Source: Deinococcus sp. QL22 | GTDB lineage: Bacteria > Deinococcota > Deinococci > Deinococcales > Deinococcaceae | DNA length: 64,000 nt | Assembly: GCF_023370075.1 (NCBI RefSeq) | Contig: NZ_CP097150.1 | Coordinates: 605,210-669,209 of the forward strand | Direction: 5' to 3' | Part shown: positions 60,369-64,000 of the stretch, piece after piece | Layout of the letters: every line of letters starts with the position of its first letter | Position numbering within the stretch: the first letter of the stretch is position 1 | Translations under genes and position numbers: made by a program | Notes under the pieces: model-generated | The model's database searches: none | The model's input: only the letters and a program-made list of their open reading frames with translations | What the model was told of the DNA's origin: nothing

Positions 60369-61706
60369 TCAGTCGGCGGCCTGAAGTTCCTGTGGAATGA
60401 AATCCCCATGCTGAGCCAAGAGCTCGGTCGTCAATGCCCAGATCTGATCCAGATCGAGTTCGGCGCTGGTGTGCGGATCAAGCATGGCCGCGTGGTAGAT
60501 GTGCTCGCGGTTTCCCGTGACGATCGCCTCGACGGTGAGGGCTTGCACGTTGATGTTGGTCTGCATCAGACCTGCAAGCTGCGGGGGAATCCGGCCGATG
60601 CGGGTGGGCTGGACGCCCTGCCGGTCGACCAGGCACGGCACCTCCACGCTGCATTCGTCCGGCAGGTTGCTGATCAGTTTGCCGCTGCCGATACTGGGGG
60701 AGTTCATGACATTGCCGTACACGACGCGTGGCTGACCCGTCACCATGCTGTGAATGATCAACGAGCCATACTCCACGCTGCGCTTGACTTCCAGGGGTGC
60801 CTGGGGATCTTGCAACTGGGTCCGCAGGTCTTCCCAACCGCCGATCTGTGAGACGCAGCGGCGTGGGTACTCGTCCAAAGGCACGTTGAATTTCTCGATC
60901 AGGTCGTCCCGGCCGCGCTTGATGAAATACGGCACGTACTCGCTGAAGTGCTCGCTGCTCTCCGTGACGAAGTACCCCAGGCGGCGCAGCATCTCGTAGC
61001 GCACGCGGTTACCTGCGGGCACCTGCCCGCTTTCCGCCAGTTCCATCAGGCGTGGGTACAGGTCCTGCCCCTGATGCTCGAACTTCAGGTAGAAGGCCAT
61101 GTGGTTGATGCCGGCGCACAGAAAGTCGATCTCTTCTACAGGAACGCCGAGATCGGTGGCGAGTTCGTTGGCCGTGTGCTGCACGGAGTGGCACAGGCCG
61201 ACCGTCTTGATCCGCGGGGAGAGACGGGCAAGGCCCCAGACATTCATGGCCATGGGGTTGACGTAATTCAGGTGCAGGGTGTCCGGACACAAGCGTTCCA
61301 TGTCACGGCTCATGTCGGCCAGCACTGGAATAGTGCGCAGGCCACGCATGATGCCGCCGATGCCGAGCGTGTCCGCGATGGTCTGACGCAGGCCGTATTT
61401 CTTCGGAACCTCGAAGTCGGTGACGGTAGCGGGCTGGTAGCCGCCCACCTGGATCATGTTGATCACGAAATCCGCGCCGTCCAGCGCGCGGTCACGTTCG
61501 GTGGTAGCACGGACACTGGGCTGTGCACCGACGGCCCGCGCCACCCGATGCGCGACCTGCTCAGTAACGTCGAGCCGTTGCTGGTTAATGTCAAACAGGC
61601 GGATGTCCGCGTTCGCAAGTTCCGGAAAGCTGAGGATGTCGCCGAGCAGATTCTGCGCAAACACAGTACTACCGGCACCGATCAGGGCAATTTTGGGTGG
61701 GGTCAT
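60369..61706 (-). CDS. melA: Alpha-galactosidase, GH4 family (MelA)
   Basis: A 445-aa NAD+/Mn2+-dependent glycosidase. NAD loop [76 protein letters not shown] (NYVNPM), [15 protein letters not shown] (Cys and His metal ligands), [16 protein letters not shown]. These match MelA closely rather than the 6-phospho-glycosidases. It cleaves alpha-galactosides in the cytoplasm by an oxidation-elimination mechanism. It sits between the binding-protein gene and GH36. Confidence 0.95.
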   Translation of the reverse strand: MTPPKIALIGAGSTVFAQNLLGDILSFPELANADIRLFDINQQRLDVTEQVAHRVARAVGAQPSVRATTERDRALDGADFVINMIQVGGYQPATVTDFEVPKKYGLRQTIADTLGIGGIMRGLRTIPVLADMSRDMERLCPDTLHLNYVNPMAMNVWGLARLSPRIKTVGLCHSVQHTANELATDLGVPVEEIDFLCAGINHMAFYLKFEHQGQDLYPRLMELAESGQVPAGNRVRYEMLRRLGYFVTESSEHFSEYVPYFIKRGRDDLIEKFNVPLDEYPRRCVSQIGGWEDLRTQLQDPQAPLEVKRSVEYGSLIIHSMVTGQPRVVYGNVMNSPSIGSGKLISNLPDECSVEVPCLVDRQGVQPTRIGRIPPQLAGLMQTNINVQALTVEAIVTGNREHIYHAAMLDPHTSAELDLDQIWALTTELLAQHGDFIPQELQAAD

Positions 61707-61749
61707 GGTTGTACCTCGCTCTCTGGGGTTGAGGACGTTTGGGAGAAGG

Positions 61750-61776
61750 AGGGAACAGCCGCTCAGGCTGTTCCCT
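61750..61776. terminator. Hairpin between sugar-binding-protein and melA genes
   Basis: AGGGAACAG-CC pairs with GG-CTGTTCCCT: perfect 11-bp arms (61750-61760, 61766-61776), loop GCTCA, directly after the binding-protein stop. It has no T tract; likely mRNA stabiliser or attenuator. Confidence 0.65.
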
Positions 61777-61785
61777 CATCGGCAG

Positions 61786-63102
61786 TTACTTGAACAGCGC
61801 ATTGACTTTGGCGTTGGCCTCCTTGAGCACGGCGCTGGCTTTGACCTGACCGAGGAAGACGCGCTGCAGGGTGGTCGTCATGACGTCGTTGACCTGCGCG
61901 GCGTTGTCGGTGATCGGGAAGTAGAAGGTGCCGCCGGGGGCCTTGGCCTGGCTGACGAAGCTGCTGACGTCCACACCGCGGGCTTTGTGGGCGGCCACGG
62001 CCAGGTTGGTGGCGGACGGGATGGCGGGGAAGACGACGCCGGTACGTCCGACGGTGTTCTGGCATTCGGCGCTGGCCAGGTACTTAACCCACTTCCAGGC
62101 CGCTTCCTTGTTCTTGCTGCCGGTCCAGATGGCGTCGGACAGGCCATTGAACATGCTCATGCGTTTCCCGTTTGGGCCTTTGGGCAGCGGGGCGATGCCG
62201 ACCTTGAACGGGAGCTTCTGGGTGAAGTCGCTGATCATCCACGACCCGTTGATGAACATGGCCGCCTGACCTGCGCGGAACAGGCCGTCACCGCTGCTCT
62301 GCACGTCTTTGAAGCTGGGAATCAGGCCGTGCTTAAGGTTCAGATCAGCAAGCCACTGGATGGCCTGGGCAAAGCGGGGGTCGTCGTAGTTGTACTTGGT
62401 GCCGAACAGACCGTTGTTGTGTTTCCAGCCCATGGGTGCGGTGTAGAAGGCCCATTCGGTCTGCCCGTTGAAACCAGCGCCGTAGCCGGTCAGGTAGCCG
62501 TACTGTTTGACCTGCTTCTTGTTGAATTGGGGGCTCAGACCATTCTTCCCGCTGCGGTCAACGGTGAGCCGAGCGATGGCTTTCTGCCATGTGCCGCCGT
62601 CTTTGGGGTTCCAGGTGAGGTTGGCCAGGTCGCTGGGCTTCATGCCTGCTTTAGCGAGCATGTCTGCATTGTAGAAAATGCCAACGGTGTCAAAATCCTT
62701 GGGCAGGCCGTAGCGCTTGCCGTCCTTGACGTACAGGTCTGCCAGGCCTTTGAAGTAGATGTTCGTGGCGACCTTATCGCGTTTGATCAGAGGGTTGAGA
62801 TCCACCAGCTGGTTGTTGCTGGCGAATTCCGGGTAGTACGCGAGGTGGTTGGTAAAGACGTCGGGAGCAGTTCCGCTGACGAAGCCCGTGGTCAGGCCGG
62901 TCCAGTAGTCATTCCAGCCTTTCTGGGTGATTTTGACATTGATGTCGGGGTTTTGGCGAGTAAAGCTTGCGGAGCACTGCGCGTAGGCGGGTTGTTGGTT
63001 GGCATCCCAAAGCCAGTATTCAATGGTGGTGGCCGCGCTGGCAGAAGTGGCGAGGGTCGTCAGGGCAGTCAGGGTGGCGGTCAGGGTCAGGAGCTTTTTC
63101 AT
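61786..63102 (-). CDS. Sugar ABC transporter substrate-binding protein
   Basis: A 438-aa exported protein of family 1. Signal peptide MKKLLTLTATLTALTTLATS, then TIEYWLWDANQQPAYAQCSA, GLTTGFVSGTAPDVFTNHLA, YYPEFASNNQLVDLNPLIKR, YGLPKDFDTVGIFYNADMLA, FRAGQAAMFINGSWMISDF. These are the landmarks of RafE/MsmE-like binding proteins. There is no lipobox. Start 63102 follows GGAGGG. The adjacent GH4 and GH36 genes point to melibiose/raffinose-type ligands. Confidence 0.94.
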   Translation of the reverse strand: MKKLLTLTATLTALTTLATSASAATTIEYWLWDANQQPAYAQCSASFTRQNPDINVKITQKGWNDYWTGLTTGFVSGTAPDVFTNHLAYYPEFASNNQLVDLNPLIKRDKVATNIYFKGLADLYVKDGKRYGLPKDFDTVGIFYNADMLAKAGMKPSDLANLTWNPKDGGTWQKAIARLTVDRSGKNGLSPQFNKKQVKQYGYLTGYGAGFNGQTEWAFYTAPMGWKHNNGLFGTKYNYDDPRFAQAIQWLADLNLKHGLIPSFKDVQSSGDGLFRAGQAAMFINGSWMISDFTQKLPFKVGIAPLPKGPNGKRMSMFNGLSDAIWTGSKNKEAAWKWVKYLASAECQNTVGRTGVVFPAIPSATNLAVAAHKARGVDVSSFVSQAKAPGGTFYFPITDNAAQVNDVMTTTLQRVFLGQVKASAVLKEANAKVNALFK

Positions 63103-63195
63103 GATGGTTCCCTCCAAGGGCGAGTGAGAGGCAGCGGTTGGACGCGGGGCGGGCCGTGGTGAGCAGGGGGGTGCGGGACCGGTCATGGAACACCT

Positions 63196-64000
63196 CTACT
63201 TGGTGCCGCTGAAGGCGAGCGATTCGACGACGCGGCGGCCGAGGATGATGAGCATCAGGAACACGGGGATGGCGGTGATAAAGGTGCCAGCCATCAGGCC
63301 GGTCCAGTCCGGAATGCCCTGAGGGGTTTGGGATTTGAACACCTGAAGGGCGACGGGGAGCGTGAAGGAGGCTTCGTCCTTGGCGATCAGGAAGGGCCAG
63401 AAAAATTCATTCCACATGCCGATGGTGGTGAGAATGGCGAGTGTGGCGAGCGGACCCTGACTCATGGGGAGGGTGATGCGCCAGAAGATAGTGAAGGGGC
63501 CCGCGCCGTCGAGGAAGGCCGCCTCCTCGGTTTCTCGCGGCAAGGACAAGAAGAACTGCCGCAGGAAGAACACCGCGAACGGGGTCATGAGGACGAACGG
63601 GGCGACCATGCCGGGCATGGTGTTCAGCCAGCCGAGGTTCTTGATAGTGATGAAGTTGGGAATGAACAAGACGATGCCGGGGATCATCATGGCGATCAGG
63701 AACATGGTGAAAATGGCGTCGCGGCCTGGGAATTTGAGGCGAGCGAAAGCGTAAGCAGCCATGGCGGAGAAGAAGGTCTGGCCGAAGACGATCAGGCCGG
63801 TAAAGACGGCGCTGTTTTTCAGGGCGCTCAGGAAGTTCACTGCACTGCCTGAACCGCCCGCCGCCTGCGCCTGCTCGGTGCTGAGCAGGCCGAGCACACG
63901 CTGGAAGTTCACCAGGGTGGGTTCGCTGGGCCAGAGGCGGGCGGCCTCAGAGAAGAGGGCGGTGTTGCTGGTCAGTGCCGTTTTTAGAACGATCAAAATT
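63196..64000 (-). CDS. Carbohydrate ABC transporter permease, MalG type (partial)
   Basis: At least 266 residues of a MalG/MsmG-type permease, open to the window edge, so the start is outside. Helices and motifs: NSAVFTGLIVFGQTFFSAMA, YAFARLKFPGRDAIFTMFLI, FFLRQFFLSLPRETEEAAFL then DGAGPFTIFWRITLPMSQGP (EAA loop), GMWNEFFWPFLIAKDEASFT. C-terminus ends in SLAFSGTK. It lies upstream of the binding protein; its partner MalF-type gene is presumably just beyond the window. Confidence 0.94.
   Translation of the reverse strand, partial: ILIVLKTALTSNTALFSEAARLWPSEPTLVNFQRVLGLLSTEQAQAAGGSGSAVNFLSALKNSAVFTGLIVFGQTFFSAMAAYAFARLKFPGRDAIFTMFLIAMMIPGIVLFIPNFITIKNLGWLNTMPGMVAPFVLMTPFAVFFLRQFFLSLPRETEEAAFLDGAGPFTIFWRITLPMSQGPLATLAILTTIGMWNEFFWPFLIAKDEASFTLPVALQVFKSQTPQGIPDWTGLMAGTFITAIPVFLMLIILGRRVVESLAFSGTK

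Noticed and set aside
1..64000. CRISPR arrays, rRNA and tRNA genes
   Set aside because: No regularly spaced short direct repeats, no rRNA-like segments and no tRNA cloverleaf were recognised by eye; a tRNA scan could still find one.

Overview
The window looks like a chromosomal or megaplasmid segment of a Deinococcus-type bacterium. It is GC-rich. Many genes start 6-9 nt after a TANNNT -10 box with no Shine-Dalgarno sequence (leaderless mRNAs, common in Deinococcus). There are PadR cassettes, many secreted beta-propeller-like proteins, and an HU fragment of Deinococcus type. The genus is an inference from these features; no rRNA or tRNA gene was found to test it.

Layout. 0.5-2.6 kb: small protein plus a YbaL-type cation/H+ antiporter. 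2.6-6.0 kb: two PadR/membrane-protein cassettes around an IS630-type HTH protein. 6.3-9.4 kb: secreted beta-propeller and secreted unknown. 9.4-10.3 kb: relics (tyrosine recombinase, HU fused behind a copper-amine-oxidase-N-like ORF). 10.5-14.5 kb: TPR/HD-GYP/GGDEF signalling protein (frameshifted) behind a subtilisin-like lipoprotein. 15-16 kb: AraC/VOC pair. 16-19.5 kb: accA set among gene relics. 19.5-22 kb: broken IS66 transposase and an AT-rich islet of small unknown genes. 22.2-27.9 kb: IclR regulator, M20 amidohydrolase, family 5 solute-binding protein and two permeases, ending at an IS6-family relic. 29.8-38.7 kb: CitA/CitB-like two-component system with its own solute-binding protein, divergent from an Fbp/Afu-type ABC transporter. 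39-48.8 kb: MFS transporter, IS5-family element, NPCBM/delta-60 lipoprotein, tandem response regulators, a methyltransferase remnant, DUF4326, and an IS3 relic with a 204-bp insertion. 48.9-55.8 kb: phnD-phnC-phnE-phnE-HAD-glpD-sorC operon. 56-58.4 kb: class B acid phosphatase, DUF4956 and VTC-domain pair. 58.8-64 kb: alpha-galactoside operon (ABC permease, sugar-binding protein, GH4 MelA, GH36), cut by the window end.

How genes work together. Three transport operons (peptide-like, phosphonate-like, alpha-galactoside) place a hairpin just after the solute-binding protein gene, as expected where binding protein must exceed membrane components. The phn-like operon joins a PhnCDE-type importer to glycerol-3-phosphate dehydrogenase and a HAD phosphatase under a SorC regulator, suggesting import and catabolism of a glycerol-phosphate-like compound. 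The left-running citA/citB-like genes share a divergent promoter region with the Fbp/Afu-type transporter they probably control.

A striking global feature is the number of otherwise intact genes broken by one single-base indel, mostly in short homopolymers (about 11128, 11678, 20619, 43839, 45632, 56579). This suggests read or assembly error as much as gene decay, so those genes should be read as possibly functional.
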